Of a DNA stretch of 64,000 bases, positions 51,429 to 60,213 are shown piece after piece. The stretch comes from Trebonia sp963767685 (GTDB taxonomy: Bacteria > Actinomycetota > Actinomycetes > Streptosporangiales > Streptosporangiaceae), in contig CAVYEZ010000005.1 in NCBI GenBank assembly GCA_963767685.1, forward strand, positions 2,170,001 to 2,234,000. Direction: 5' to 3'. Within the stretch, counting starts at the first letter, position 1. Every line of letters begins with the position of its first letter. Below the pieces are notes generated by a model. That model searched no databases. It had not been told where the DNA came from and worked only from the letters and a program-made list of their open reading frames with translations. The translations under genes were made by a program, and so were the position numbers.

Positions 51429-51624
51429 ATGATGATCAGCGAGTTCGAGCAGTGGCTGCGCACGAACGAACCAGGAGAAGCGACCGTCCCACGAGAAGAC
51501 CGTGACTGCCTACGCGAAGGCCGCCCGCGCGCTCGATGCGTGGATGACCGAGAAGCAAGTCGAAGGGGACTTCACCGCCTACGACACCCCGCCGCGCCCC
51601 GCCCCGCCGGGCACCTCTGGCTGA
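51429..51624 (+). pseudogene. N-terminal remnant of a tyrosine recombinase
   Basis: ATG 51429 encodes MMISEFEQWLRTNEPGEAT; from about 51480 the neighbouring frame gives EKTVTAYAKAARALDAWMTEKQVEGDFTAYDT. Together they resemble the SAM-like core-binding domain of phage-type integrases. The catalytic domain is absent and a frameshift splits the rest. Evidence of a former mobile element. Confidence 0.55.
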
Positions 51625-51724
51625 ACAGCATCGGGATTAGTCGTCCGGGCCTGCGCTGGGGTCGACCCCTTGACTCGTTCCACCCCTTGACTCCGGCACG
51701 CCCCGATCCTACTGTGTTGTTCAA

Positions 51725-51736
51725 TTGATATATCAG
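51725..51736 (+). promoter_or_regulatory. GntR-type operator in front of the sox genes
   Basis: TTGATATATCAG contains the palindrome TGATATATCA (51726-51735). The identical core is repeated at 60141-60150 in the gntR/sdaA divergent promoter. It lies 33 bp before the leader ORF, where it would overlap the promoter. Confidence 0.65.
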
Positions 51737-51769
51737 TCTCGGAAAGTATTAATGACAGGAGGGGGAGGC

Positions 51770-51856
51770 ATGCTTGTCCAGCTTGACCGAGGCCCAGACG
51801 CCTCCGTCGATCCCGGCCAGCTGCTGAGCCGGTCGTCGGCGCAGACCGCGCGGTGA
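51770..51856 (+). CDS. 28-residue leader peptide coupled to soxB
   Basis: ATG 51770 follows a very strong AGGAGGGGGAGG ribosome site and encodes MLVQLDRGPDASVDPG and 12 more residues. Its TGA overlaps the GTG start of soxB as GTGA. soxB itself has no ribosome site, so translation is probably delivered by ribosomes finishing this leader. A regulatory or purely mechanical role is inferred. Alternatively a lost base could fuse it to SoxB, but SoxB already has a normal-length N-terminus. Confidence 0.6.
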   Translation: MLVQLDRGPDASVDPGQLLSRSSAQTAR

Positions 51857-53085
51857 GCCCGCGTACCCCCGGCGCCGGCCTGCCGGACCATCCGGACTTC
51901 CTCTGGCGGGACAAGGAGCCGGAGCGCTTTTACGACGTCGTGATTGTCGGCGGCGGCGGCCATGGCCTGGCCACCGCGCACTACCTCGCTAAGAACCACG
52001 GCATCACGAAGGTAGCGGTGCTTGAGAAGGGATGGCTGGCGGGCGGCAACATGGCCCGCAACACCACGATCATCAGGTCCAACTACCTGTGGGACGAGAG
52101 CTCGGCCATCTACGAGCACGCGCTCACGCTGTGGGAGGGGCTCGAGGACGACCTCGGCTACCCGATCCTGTTCAGCCAGCGGGGTGTGCTGAACCTCGCG
52201 CACACCCCGCAGGACGTCAGGGACAGCGTGCGCCGGGTCGAGGCCAACAAGCTCAATGGCATCGACGCCGAGTGGCTGGAAGCGGACGAGGTCAGGAAGA
52301 TCTGCCCGATCGTGAATACCTCGGCGGACATCAGGTACCCCGTGCTCGGCGCGACCTACCAGCCGCGCGCCGGCATCGCCAAGCACGACTACGTGGCCTG
52401 GGGCTTCGCCCGCCGCGCGGCCGCGGCGGGCGTCGACCTCATCCAGGACTGCGAGGTCACCGGCTTCGCCACCGACGGCGACCGGGTCACCGGGGTCAAA
52501 ACGACGCGCGGCGTCATCGCCGCCGGCACGGTCGCGCTGTGCGCGGCCGGGCACACCACGGTGCTCACCAGCCTGCTCGGCATCCGCGTACCGGTGCAGA
52601 GCCACCCGTTGCAGGCGCTGGTCTCCGAGCTGCTCGAGCCGGTGCAGCCAACGGTGGTCATGTCCAACGCGATCCACGTGTACGTCTCCCAGGCCCACAA
52701 GGGCGAGCTGGTCATGGGCGCCGGGATCGACTCCTACAACGGCTACGGCCAGCGGGGCGCCTTCCACGTCATCGAGCGCCAGATGGCCGCCGCGGTCGAG
52801 CTGTTCCCGGTGTTCGCGCGCGCGCACCTGCTGCGCACCTGGGCCGGAATCGTCGACGTGAGCCCGGACGCCTCGCCGGTGGTGGGCCGTACCCCCTTCG
52901 AGAACGTCTACCTCAACTGCGGGTGGGGCACCGGCGGGTTCAAGGCCACGCCCGGCATCGGCTGGTGCCTGGCGCACACGATCGCCCACGGCGAGCCGCA
53001 CCCGTACGTGGCGCCGTTCAGCCTCGACCGCTTCGTCACCGGCGCACTCGTCGACGAGCACGGCGCCGCCGCCGTCGCCCACTGA
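51853..53085 (+). CDS. soxB: Sarcosine oxidase beta subunit
   Basis: A 410-residue flavoprotein, full length. The dinucleotide-binding motif VVIVGGGGHGLATAHYLA starts near residue 30, then the ARNTTIIRSNYLWDES segment, where covalent FMN attachment (a His or equivalent near ARNTT) is expected, and the C-terminal GWGTGGFKATPG. Heterotetrameric sarcosine oxidase converts sarcosine, THF and O2 to glycine, methylene-THF and H2O2. It starts at GTG 51853 overlapping the leader stop. First of four tightly packed sox genes. Confidence 0.96.
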   Translation: MSPRTPGAGLPDHPDFLWRDKEPERFYDVVIVGGGGHGLATAHYLAKNHGITKVAVLEKGWLAGGNMARNTTIIRSNYLWDESSAIYEHALTLWEGLEDDLGYPILFSQRGVLNLAHTPQDVRDSVRRVEANKLNGIDAEWLEADEVRKICPIVNTSADIRYPVLGATYQPRAGIAKHDYVAWGFARRAAAAGVDLIQDCEVTGFATDGDRVTGVKTTRGVIAAGTVALCAAGHTTVLTSLLGIRVPVQSHPLQALVSELLEPVQPTVVMSNAIHVYVSQAHKGELVMGAGIDSYNGYGQRGAFHVIERQMAAAVELFPVFARAHLLRTWAGIVDVSPDASPVVGRTPFENVYLNCGWGTGGFKATPGIGWCLAHTIAHGEPHPYVAPFSLDRFVTGALVDEHGAAAVAH

Positions 53086-53098
53086 GCCAGGGAGTCTC

Positions 53099-53377
53099 GT
53101 GCAGCTCATCCCATGCCCCTACTGCGGTCCCCGCGAGGAGACCGAGTTCCACTACGGCGGCCAGGCCCACGTGCCCTACCCGGCCGACCCCGCCGCGCTC
53201 ACCGACGAGCAGTGGGCGCACTACGTCTTCTTCCGCGACAACCCCAAGGGCCGCTTCGCCGAGCGGTGGAACCACCAGGCCGGCTGCCGCCGCTGGTTCA
53301 ACGCCGTCCGCGACACGGCTACCTACCGCTTCGAGGGCACCTGGCGCCTCGACGAGCCGAAGCCGGCGACGTCGTGA
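53099..53377 (+). CDS. soxD: Sarcosine oxidase delta subunit
   Basis: A 92-residue SoxD. The opening LIPCPYCGPREETEFHYGGQAH carries Cys 6 and Cys 9 and a His that bind the structural zinc; FFRDNPKGRFAERWNHQAGCRRWFN is invariant-looking. GTG 53099 follows AGGGAG. Its stop overlaps the soxA start by 4 bp (GTGA). Confidence 0.95.
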   Translation: MQLIPCPYCGPREETEFHYGGQAHVPYPADPAALTDEQWAHYVFFRDNPKGRFAERWNHQAGCRRWFNAVRDTATYRFEGTWRLDEPKPATS

Positions 53378-56259
53378 GCGGCCCCTTCCGCACCGCCCGG
53401 GGCGGCCGCGTCGACCGTGCGACGACGCTGCGGTTCACCTTCGACGGGATGAGCTTCACGGGCCATCCCGGTGACACGCTGGCCTCCGCGCTCCTCGCGG
53501 CCGGCCGACACCAGATCGCGACCAGCATCAAGCTCGGGCGGCCGCGCGGGATCGCCGGGGCGTGGGCCGAGGACCCGGCCGGGCTGGTCCAGATCGAGGA
53601 GCCCTTCCCCGAGCCGATGCTGCTCGCCACCACCGTCGAACTCTGTGACGGGCTGGTGGCCCGCGGCCTGTCCGGGCAGGGGCGCCTGGCGGACGTCCCC
53701 GACTCCGCCCGTTACGACGCCGTCCATCAGCACGTCGACGTGCTGGTCGTGGGGGCCGGCCCCGCCGGGCTCGCGGCCGCGCTCAGGGCGGCGCGCGCCG
53801 GGGCCCGCGTCGCCCTGGTCGACGAGCAGTCCGAGGCGGGCGGCGCGCTGCTTGCGGGCAGCGAACAACTCGACGGCGCCCCGGCGCCGGACTGGGTGGC
53901 CGCCGCGGTAGCGGAGCTGGCCGCCCGGCCTGACGTGCTGCACCTGCAGCGCACCACTGCGTTCGGCAGCTACGACGACGGCTTCGTCCTCGCGCTGCAG
54001 CGGCGCACCGACCACCTCGGCGCGGCCGCGCCGCGGCACTGGTCACGGCAGCGGGTATGGCGCTTCCGGGCCCGGCAGGTGATCGTGGCGACCGGGGCGC
54101 ACGAGCGCCCGGTCGTGTTCGCCGACAACGACCGGCCGGGGATCATGCTCGCCGCCGCCGCCCGCACCTTCCTGCACCGCTACGGCGTGCTGGCCGGCCG
54201 CGACGCGGTGGTGTTCACCACGAACGACAGCGCCTACGACGCGGCGCTTGATCTGCACCGGGCCGGCGCCCGGATCCAGGCGGTCGTCGATGCCCGGCCG
54301 GGCGCGGCGCCGCGGTACCGCGCCGAGTGCGAGCGGGCCGGCATCCGGGTGCTGGCCGGGGCGGTCGTGACCGGCACGGACGGCCACGAACGGGTGACCC
54401 GCGCCCACGTCGCGCCGCTGGCCGGCGAGCGAGCTGGCCCGAGCAGCGCGATCGCCTGCGACCTGCTGCTGGTGAGCGGGGGCTGGAATCCCGCGGTGCA
54501 CCTGTTCAGCCAGGCCGGCGGCCGGCTCCGCTACGACGAGGCGCTCGGTGCCTTCCTGCCCGGTGAAGACCGGCCGGGCCTGGTCGTCGCCGGGTCCGCC
54601 GCCGGCGTCTTCGACCTGCCCGGCGCTCTGGCCGACGGGCGGCGGGCGGCCCGGGCGGCGCTGACAGAGCTGACGGGGCTGACGGGGCTGACGGGGCCGA
54701 CCGCCGATGACCCGCTGCCGGCCGCGCCGGCGCCCGCCGTCCCGGCCGCGCCGCTCGTGCTGTGGCGGGTGCCGGACACCTCCGCCGCCGCGAGCCGCAC
54801 CCAGTTCGTCGACTTGCAGCGGGACGCCACCGTGGCCGACATCGCCCGCGCGGTCGGGGCCGGGCTGCGCTCCGTCGAGCACGTCAAGCGCTACACCACC
54901 ATCGGCACGGCGCACGACCAGGGCAAGACGTCCGGCGTCCTCGCCTCGGGGATTACCGCCGAACTCCTCGGCATCCCGGTGCGCGAGGCCGGCACCACCA
55001 CGTTCCGGCCGCCGTACACTCCGGTGGCCTTCGCCGCGCTGGCCGGCCGCGACCGCGGCCGGCTGTTCGACCCCGAGCGGGTTACCGCCCTGCACGAATG
55101 GCACGTCGCGGCGAGCGCGGTATTCGAGGACGTGGGCCAGTGGAAGCGCCCCCGCTACTACCCGCGACCGGGCGAGGACATAGCGGCCGCGGTGCTGCGC
55201 GAGTGCGCCGCGACCCGCGCCGGCGTCGGGATCCTCGACGGCTCCACCCTGGGCAAGATCGACGTCCAGGGCCCGGACGCCGAGGTCCTGCTCGACCGCC
55301 TCTACACGAACATGATGAGCACGCTGAAGGCCGGTGCCGTCCGGTACGGCGTCATGTGCGGCATCGACGGCATGGTGATCGACGACGGGACCGTCCTGCG
55401 CCTGGCGCAGGACCGCTTCCTCGTCATCACCACCACCGGCGGCGCGGCGAAGGTACTCGACTGGATGGAGGAGTGGCTCCAGACCGAGTGGCCGGAGCTG
55501 CGGGTCCGCTGCACCTCAGTCACCGAGCAGTGGGCGACCTTCCCGGTCGTCGGCCCCCGCTCCCGCGACGTCATCGGGGCGCTCTTCCCCGCGGTGGACG
55601 TCTCGAACGAGGCGTTTCCCTTCATGACCTGGCGGGACACCGAGCTAGAGGGCGCGCCGGTCCGGCTGGCCAGGATCAGCTTCTCCGGCGAGCTCGCCTT
55701 CGAGGTCTACGTCAGCCCCTGGTATGCGGTCGCGGTCTGGCAGCGGCTGCTCGAGGCAGGCCGCCGTCACGGCATCACGCCCTACGGCACCGAGACCATG
55801 CACGTCCTGCGGGCGGAGAAGGGGTACCCGATCATCGGGCAGGACACCGACGGCACCGTGACCCCGCACGACCTGGGCCTGGCCTGGGCGGTAGCGAAGA
55901 AGAAACCCGACTTCGTCGGCAAGCGCTCCTTCGCCCGTCCCGCGAACCAGAGCCCGCGACGCAAGCAGCTGGTCGGGCTGCTGCCCGTCGACCGCCGCAC
56001 CCTGCTGCCGGAGGGCGCGCAGGTCGTGGAGTTCGCTGCTGGCGGGCAGCTGCCGCCCCCGCCGGTGCCGATGCTCGGGCACGTCACCTCCAGCTACCGC
56101 AGCGCCGAACTCGGGCGCCCGTTCGCGCTCGCGCTGGTGAAGGGCGGCCGCACGCGCATCGGCGACACCGTGCACGTCCCCGTCAAGGGCACCCTCGTCC
56201 CGGTGGAAATCACCAGTTCGGTGCTCGTCGATCCCGAAGGAGCGCGCCGCGATGGCTGA
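53374..56259 (+). CDS. soxA: Sarcosine oxidase alpha subunit
   Basis: A 961-residue protein. The N-terminal ferredoxin-like domain (LRFTFDGMSFTGHPGDTLASALLAAG) leads into an FAD/NAD-binding core with VLVVGAGPAGLAAALRAARAG (about residue 125) and VIVATGAHERPVVFADNDRPG. The C-terminal GcvT-like half (GILDGSTLGKIDVQGPDAEVLLDRLYTN, about 620 on) binds tetrahydrofolate. A short LTG repeat lies in a linker near residue 435. Start fixed by the GTGA overlap with soxD. Confidence 0.96.
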   Translation: MSGPFRTARGGRVDRATTLRFTFDGMSFTGHPGDTLASALLAAGRHQIATSIKLGRPRGIAGAWAEDPAGLVQIEEPFPEPMLLATTVELCDGLVARGLSGQGRLADVPDSARYDAVHQHVDVLVVGAGPAGLAAALRAARAGARVALVDEQSEAGGALLAGSEQLDGAPAPDWVAAAVAELAARPDVLHLQRTTAFGSYDDGFVLALQRRTDHLGAAAPRHWSRQRVWRFRARQVIVATGAHERPVVFADNDRPGIMLAAAARTFLHRYGVLAGRDAVVFTTNDSAYDAALDLHRAGARIQAVVDARPGAAPRYRAECERAGIRVLAGAVVTGTDGHERVTRAHVAPLAGERAGPSSAIACDLLLVSGGWNPAVHLFSQAGGRLRYDEALGAFLPGEDRPGLVVAGSAAGVFDLPGALADGRRAARAALTELTGLTGLTGPTADDPLPAAPAPAVPAAPLVLWRVPDTSAAASRTQFVDLQRDATVADIARAVGAGLRSVEHVKRYTTIGTAHDQGKTSGVLASGITAELLGIPVREAGTTTFRPPYTPVAFAALAGRDRGRLFDPERVTALHEWHVAASAVFEDVGQWKRPRYYPRPGEDIAAAVLRECAATRAGVGILDGSTLGKIDVQGPDAEVLLDRLYTNMMSTLKAGAVRYGVMCGIDGMVIDDGTVLRLAQDRFLVITTTGGAAKVLDWMEEWLQTEWPELRVRCTSVTEQWATFPVVGPRSRDVIGALFPAVDVSNEAFPFMTWRDTELEGAPVRLARISFSGELAFEVYVSPWYAVAVWQRLLEAGRRHGITPYGTETMHVLRAEKGYPIIGQDTDGTVTPHDLGLAWAVAKKKPDFVGKRSFARPANQSPRRKQLVGLLPVDRRTLLPEGAQVVEFAAGGQLPPPPVPMLGHVTSSYRSAELGRPFALALVKGGRTRIGDTVHVPVKGTLVPVEITSSVLVDPEGARRDG
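54661..54696 (+). repeat. 9-bp tandem repeat inside soxA
   Basis: CTGACGGGG is present three times in a row (54670-54696), preceded by the imperfect CTGACAGAG. It encodes Leu-Thr-Gly steps in an interdomain linker, so copy number could vary without breaking the frame. Confidence 0.7.
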
Positions 56260-56836
56260 GTTGCCGCGCACCCATCCGCTTGAGTCACGGGCCGCCGCCT
56301 GGAAGCGCCTGCCCGGCACGGTTGGCATTGCGGTCGAGCCGTTCACCGCGATGGCTGACGTGCGGATCGGCGTGAGCGGTCCCGAGGTGACGGCAGCGCT
56401 CGGCTCCGGCCTGCCCGCGGCGCCCGATTCCTGGGTGCAAACGGACTCCGGACGTGCCATCTGGCTTGGTCCCGATGAATGGCTGCTGACCAGCGCGACC
56501 GAGCGGCCCGAGCAACTAGCAGGCCGGATCCGCGGAGCCACGCTGCCGTTCGGCGGTGTCGTGGTAGACGTGTCCGCGCAGCGGATCACGCTGCGGCTGA
56601 CCGGTTCACGAGCGCGGGACGTGCTGGCCAAGGGCTGCTCGATCGACCTGCACCCGCGCAGCTTCGGGCACGGGAGCAGCGCCCAGACCACGCTCGGCCA
56701 GGCAGGCGTCGTGCTGCTCGCGCTCGCGGCGAGCGGTGACGACTACGCCATCCTCGTCCGGTCCTCCTTCGCCGGTTACCTCGCTGCCTGGCTGGCGGAC
56801 GCCGCACTTGAGTTCACCGCCGCCGGCGACGGCTGA
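56252..56836 (+). CDS. soxG: Sarcosine oxidase gamma subunit
   Basis: A 194-residue SoxG. The family segments GRAIWLGPDEWLLTS, VVDVSAQRITLRLTGSRARDVLAKGCSIDLHPRSF and YAILVRSSFAGYLAAWLADAA are clear. It completes the alpha-beta-gamma-delta oxidase. ATG 56252 overlaps the soxA stop by 8 bp, indicating coupled translation. Confidence 0.95.
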   Translation: MAELPRTHPLESRAAAWKRLPGTVGIAVEPFTAMADVRIGVSGPEVTAALGSGLPAAPDSWVQTDSGRAIWLGPDEWLLTSATERPEQLAGRIRGATLPFGGVVVDVSAQRITLRLTGSRARDVLAKGCSIDLHPRSFGHGSSAQTTLGQAGVVLLALAASGDDYAILVRSSFAGYLAAWLADAALEFTAAGDG

Positions 56837-56884
56837 AGCCCGGATCCCATCGTCAGCATCGTCGCGACCGTCAGGAGCAGAGCA

Positions 56885-59344
56885 ATGCCCGTCACCCCTC
56901 GGGTGGTCATCATCGGCGCGGGAATCGTCGGCGCCAACCTCGCCGACGAGCTGACCACCCGCGGCTGGAACCGGGTCACCGTGGTCGACCAGGGGCCGCT
57001 TCCGCTGACCGGGGGCTCGTCGTCACATGCGCCGGGGCTGGTCTTCCAGACCAACTCCGCCAAGACGATGACTGAGTTCGCCCGCTACACGGTGGAGAAG
57101 TTCCTGCGTCTCGACGTCGACGGCGCGTGGTGCTTCAACCAGGTCGGCGGCCTGGAGGTGGCCACCACCCCGGAGCGGCTGGCCGAGCTGCACCGCCGGC
57201 AGGGCTGGGACACCTCCTGGGGTATCGAGGCCACGATCGTCAGCCCCGAGGAATGCGCCCGGTTGCACCCGCTGGTCGATCCCGCGCGCATCCTGGGCGC
57301 CCTGCACGTGCCCACCGACGGCCTGGCGAAGGCCGCGCGCGCGGTGGTGGCGCTCGCCCGCCGGGCGCAGGCGCGCGGCGCCCGCTTCCAGGGGGCGACC
57401 CAGGTTACCGGCATCGAGCAGGCAGGCGGCCGGGTGACCGGCGTCCGTACCTCGGCCGGCGTCATTCCCGCCGACATCGTGGTGTCCTGCGCGGGCTTCT
57501 GGGGCCCGGCCATCGGGGCGATGGCGGGGATGCCCGTGCCGCTGCTGCCACTGGCGCACCAGTTCGCCTGGACCGGGCAGGTGCCCGGGCTCGCGGGCCT
57601 GGGCGACGAACTCGCCGAGGCCAGCCTGCCGATCCTGCGTCACCAGGACCAGGACCTGTACTACCGCGAGAAAGGCGACCGGCTCGGTATCGGCTCCTAC
57701 GCGCACCGGCCGATACCGGTGGAACTGTCGGAGTTGCCCGGGGGCGAGGTCACCGAGGCGTCGATGCCGTCGATGCTGCCGTTTACCGAGGAGGACTTCG
57801 CCGGCCCGTGGGAGCAGAGCAAGCTGTTGCTTCCCTCGCTTCGCGCGGCCAAGGTCGACTCGGGCTTCAACGGGATCTTCTCCTTCACCCCGGACGGCAA
57901 CCCGCTGATCGGCGAATCCGCGGACGTGGCCGGCTTCTGGATCGCGGAGGCGGTTTGGGTCACGCACTCCGCGGGAGTCGCCCGGTCGGTGGCCCAGTTG
58001 CTCACCGAGGGTCGCAGCGAGGTCGACGTGCACGGCTGCGACGTCCACCGGTTCGAGCAGGTCCAGCTCAGCGAGTCCTACGTCGGCGAGACCGCGCAGC
58101 GCAGCTTCGTCGAGGTCTACGACATCCTGCACCCGCTGCAGCCGCGCCGCTCCCCCCGCGGCGTGCGCGTCAGTCCCTTCCATGCCCGGCAGCGGGAACT
58201 CGGCGCCGTCTTCCTCGAGGCGGCGGGCTGGGAGCGGCCGCACTGGTACGAGGCCAATGCGCCCCTCGTCGACCAGCTGCCCCCGGAGTGGGTGCCACCG
58301 GAGCGCGACGCGTGGGCCGGGCAGTTCTGGTCGCCGATTGCCGCGGTCGAGGCGTGGCGGACGCGCACCGCCGTCGCCCTCTACGACATGACCCCGCTCA
58401 CCCGCCTTGAGATCACCGGCCCCGGCGCACTTGACCTGCTCCAGCGGGTAACTACCGGCCAGCTGGACAAGTCGGTCGGGTCGGTCACCTACACCCTGGC
58501 GCTCGACGAGGCCGGCGGCGTCCGCAGCGACCTGACCGTCGCCCGTCTCGGCGAGCAACTGTTCCAGGTCGGTGTCAACGGGGCCCTGGACCATGACTAC
58601 CTGCGCCGTCAGGCCGCGGCCGGCGTTGGCGCCGAGGTCCGCGACATCACCGGCGGCACCGGTTGCATCGGCGTATGGGGCCCGCGCGCCCGCGACCTGG
58701 TGCAGTCGCTGACCGACGACGACTTCTCCAACAACGGGCTGAAGTACTTCCGCGCCAAGCGGGCTAGGCTCGGCGGCGTGCCGGTGACGGCGATGCGGCT
58801 GTCTTACGTCGGGGAACTGGGCTGGGAGCTCTATACCGGAGCCGACACGGGCCAGCGGCTGTGGGACGTCCTGTGGGCGGCCGGCCGGGACCTCGGCGTG
58901 ATCGCCGCCGGCCGCGCGGCGTTCAACAGCCTGCGGCTGGAAAAGGGCTACCGCTCCTGGGGACAGGACATGACCACCGAGCACAACCCGTACGAGGCAG
59001 GCCTCGGGTTTGCCGTGCGCAAGCAGAAGGGCGCCTTCGTCGGCAGCGAGGCCATCGCCGGACTTGACGACGGCAGCGTGGTCCGGCGACTGTCCTGCCT
59101 GACGATCGACGACGGCCGCAGCGTCGTCCTCGGCCAGGAGCCGGTGTACCTCGAGGGCCGGCCCGGCTACGTGACCAGCGCCGCGTTCGGGCACACCGTC
59201 GGGCGGCCGGTCGCCTATGCCTGGCTGCCAGCCTCGGCTTGTGCCGGGACCCGGGTCGAGATCGGCTACTTCGGCCGGCGGATCGCCGCCACGGTCGCCG
59301 CCGAGCCGCTTGTCGACCCGGAGATGGCCCGGATCAGGGCCTGA
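56885..59344 (+). CDS. Dimethylglycine oxidase/dehydrogenase (FAD + GcvT domains)
   Basis: An 819-residue enzyme, close to the 830 of Arthrobacter dimethylglycine oxidase. FAD binding starts RVVIIGAGIVGANLA; GGSSSHAPGLVFQTNSAKTM carries His 48, the expected covalent FAD link. The C-terminal GcvT-like part (from about 500: RTAVALYDMTPLTRLEITGPGALDLL) transfers the released methyl group to THF. It demethylates dimethylglycine to sarcosine, the substrate of the upstream oxidase. A sarcosine dehydrogenase is a less likely alternative. The 48-bp gap after soxG suggests one operon. Confidence 0.92.
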   Translation: MPVTPRVVIIGAGIVGANLADELTTRGWNRVTVVDQGPLPLTGGSSSHAPGLVFQTNSAKTMTEFARYTVEKFLRLDVDGAWCFNQVGGLEVATTPERLAELHRRQGWDTSWGIEATIVSPEECARLHPLVDPARILGALHVPTDGLAKAARAVVALARRAQARGARFQGATQVTGIEQAGGRVTGVRTSAGVIPADIVVSCAGFWGPAIGAMAGMPVPLLPLAHQFAWTGQVPGLAGLGDELAEASLPILRHQDQDLYYREKGDRLGIGSYAHRPIPVELSELPGGEVTEASMPSMLPFTEEDFAGPWEQSKLLLPSLRAAKVDSGFNGIFSFTPDGNPLIGESADVAGFWIAEAVWVTHSAGVARSVAQLLTEGRSEVDVHGCDVHRFEQVQLSESYVGETAQRSFVEVYDILHPLQPRRSPRGVRVSPFHARQRELGAVFLEAAGWERPHWYEANAPLVDQLPPEWVPPERDAWAGQFWSPIAAVEAWRTRTAVALYDMTPLTRLEITGPGALDLLQRVTTGQLDKSVGSVTYTLALDEAGGVRSDLTVARLGEQLFQVGVNGALDHDYLRRQAAAGVGAEVRDITGGTGCIGVWGPRARDLVQSLTDDDFSNNGLKYFRAKRARLGGVPVTAMRLSYVGELGWELYTGADTGQRLWDVLWAAGRDLGVIAAGRAAFNSLRLEKGYRSWGQDMTTEHNPYEAGLGFAVRKQKGAFVGSEAIAGLDDGSVVRRLSCLTIDDGRSVVLGQEPVYLEGRPGYVTSAAFGHTVGRPVAYAWLPASACAGTRVEIGYFGRRIAATVAAEPLVDPEMARIRA

Positions 59345-59371
59345 TCGGGCGCACAGTGTCAGATGACCGCG

Positions 59372-60067
59372 TCAGATGACCGTCCGGATTACCCGGTCGA
59401 AGCCCAGGACATGCTCGCGGGCGAGGTCCCCGGCGCGGCCGGCGTCGCCGGCGGCGATCGCACGCAGCAGGTCCACGTGCTCGGCGACGTGCTCGTCCAC
59501 GGTGGGCAGCCGCTCGAGGAACAGGCAGAAGATCCGCGTCGCCAGGTTGTCGTAGCGGATCAGCACGTCCTCCAGGTGGGAGTTGCCCGCCGCCCGGTAA
59601 ATGGCCCGGTGCACCCGCAGGTCCCAGCGCATCAGCTCCGTCCGGTCGACCTCGCTGACCTTAAGCCGCTCGATGCGCGCCGCCAGTTCCGTCAGCTCGG
59701 CCCGCGCCGGGCGCGCGGCCCGCTCGGCGGCGCGCCGGGCCGCGAGCGGCTCGAGCTGGGCGCGGATCTCCGAGATGTCCGCGAGGTCGGAGATGTCGAC
59801 CCGGGTGGCGAAGGTTCCCCGCCGTGGGTAGGACACGACGAGCCGGTCGCCTTCCAGGCGCTTCAGGGCCTCGCGCACCGGGGTCCGGCCGACCCCGAGA
59901 TCCCTGGCCAGCGCGTCGTCGTCGATCGGATCGCCTGGGTGAATGTCCAGCATGATCAGCCGGTCCTTGATCGCGGCGTAGGCCCGGTCCGCCTGGGAGG
60001 TGCCAGCGCCAGTGGTGACAGTGCCGGCCGTGGCGGCGCGCTCAAGATCCAGCGGTTGCGCGGTCAC
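59372..60067 (-). CDS. GntR-family regulator (FCD type)
   Basis: A 231-residue GntR/FadR-type protein. The wHTH is IKDRLIMLDIHPGDPIDDDALARDLGVGRTPVREALKRLEGDRLV; the FCD all-helical sensor follows with metal-ligand-like ELMRWDLRVHRAIYRAAGN and EHVDLLRAI (Asp/His residues). It converges on the dimethylglycine oxidase and is divergent from sdaA. The palindrome CTGATATATCAG in its divergent promoter also occurs before sox, so it probably controls the whole island, sensing a pathway acid. Confidence 0.92.
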   Translation of the reverse strand: MTAQPLDLERAATAGTVTTGAGTSQADRAYAAIKDRLIMLDIHPGDPIDDDALARDLGVGRTPVREALKRLEGDRLVVSYPRRGTFATRVDISDLADISEIRAQLEPLAARRAAERAARPARAELTELAARIERLKVSEVDRTELMRWDLRVHRAIYRAAGNSHLEDVLIRYDNLATRIFCLFLERLPTVDEHVAEHVDLLRAIAAGDAGRAGDLAREHVLGFDRVIRTVI

Positions 60068-60139
60068 CAGCGAATCCTAGGGGCCGGCGGCGGGAGAAAC
60101 TTGCCTGCGCCCGAAGGAAGGCATAGTGTGCTCATAAGA

Positions 60140-60151
60140 CTGATATATCAG
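60140..60151. promoter_or_regulatory. GntR operator between gntR and sdaA
   Basis: CTGATATATCAG is a perfect 12-bp palindrome 73 bp upstream of the gntR start and about 65 bp before the sdaA start. It shares its 10-bp core with the sox site at 51726. Confidence 0.72.
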
Positions 60152-60213
60152 ATGAGTATCTATTAATGGCAGTGCGCAGGCGAAATTGCCGTGGCGCCGG
60201 AAGAGGCATGCAC

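Larger units (their letters stand above)
50825..51769. other. Remnant-rich region left of the sox operon
   Basis: No intact gene. It contains the C-terminal remnant of a GlcG/HbpS protein and the N-terminal remnant of a tyrosine recombinase, both listed separately. 51030-51428 shows nothing further. Broken genes from unrelated families suggest a repeatedly rearranged site between the terpene locus and the catabolic island. Confidence 0.55.

Noticed and set aside
51625..51770. Glycine riboswitch before the sox genes
   Set aside because: The leader is too short and lacks the tandem aptamer pattern; a GntR palindrome and leader ORF explain the region.
54762..56375. Alternative plus-strand frame within soxA
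   Set aside because: Arg/Gly/His-rich with no domains; soxA in the other frame is unmistakable.
57023..59194. 723-codon minus-strand frame antisense to the dimethylglycine oxidase
   Set aside because: Mirror of a well-conserved flavoprotein; composition is typical of an antisense shadow.
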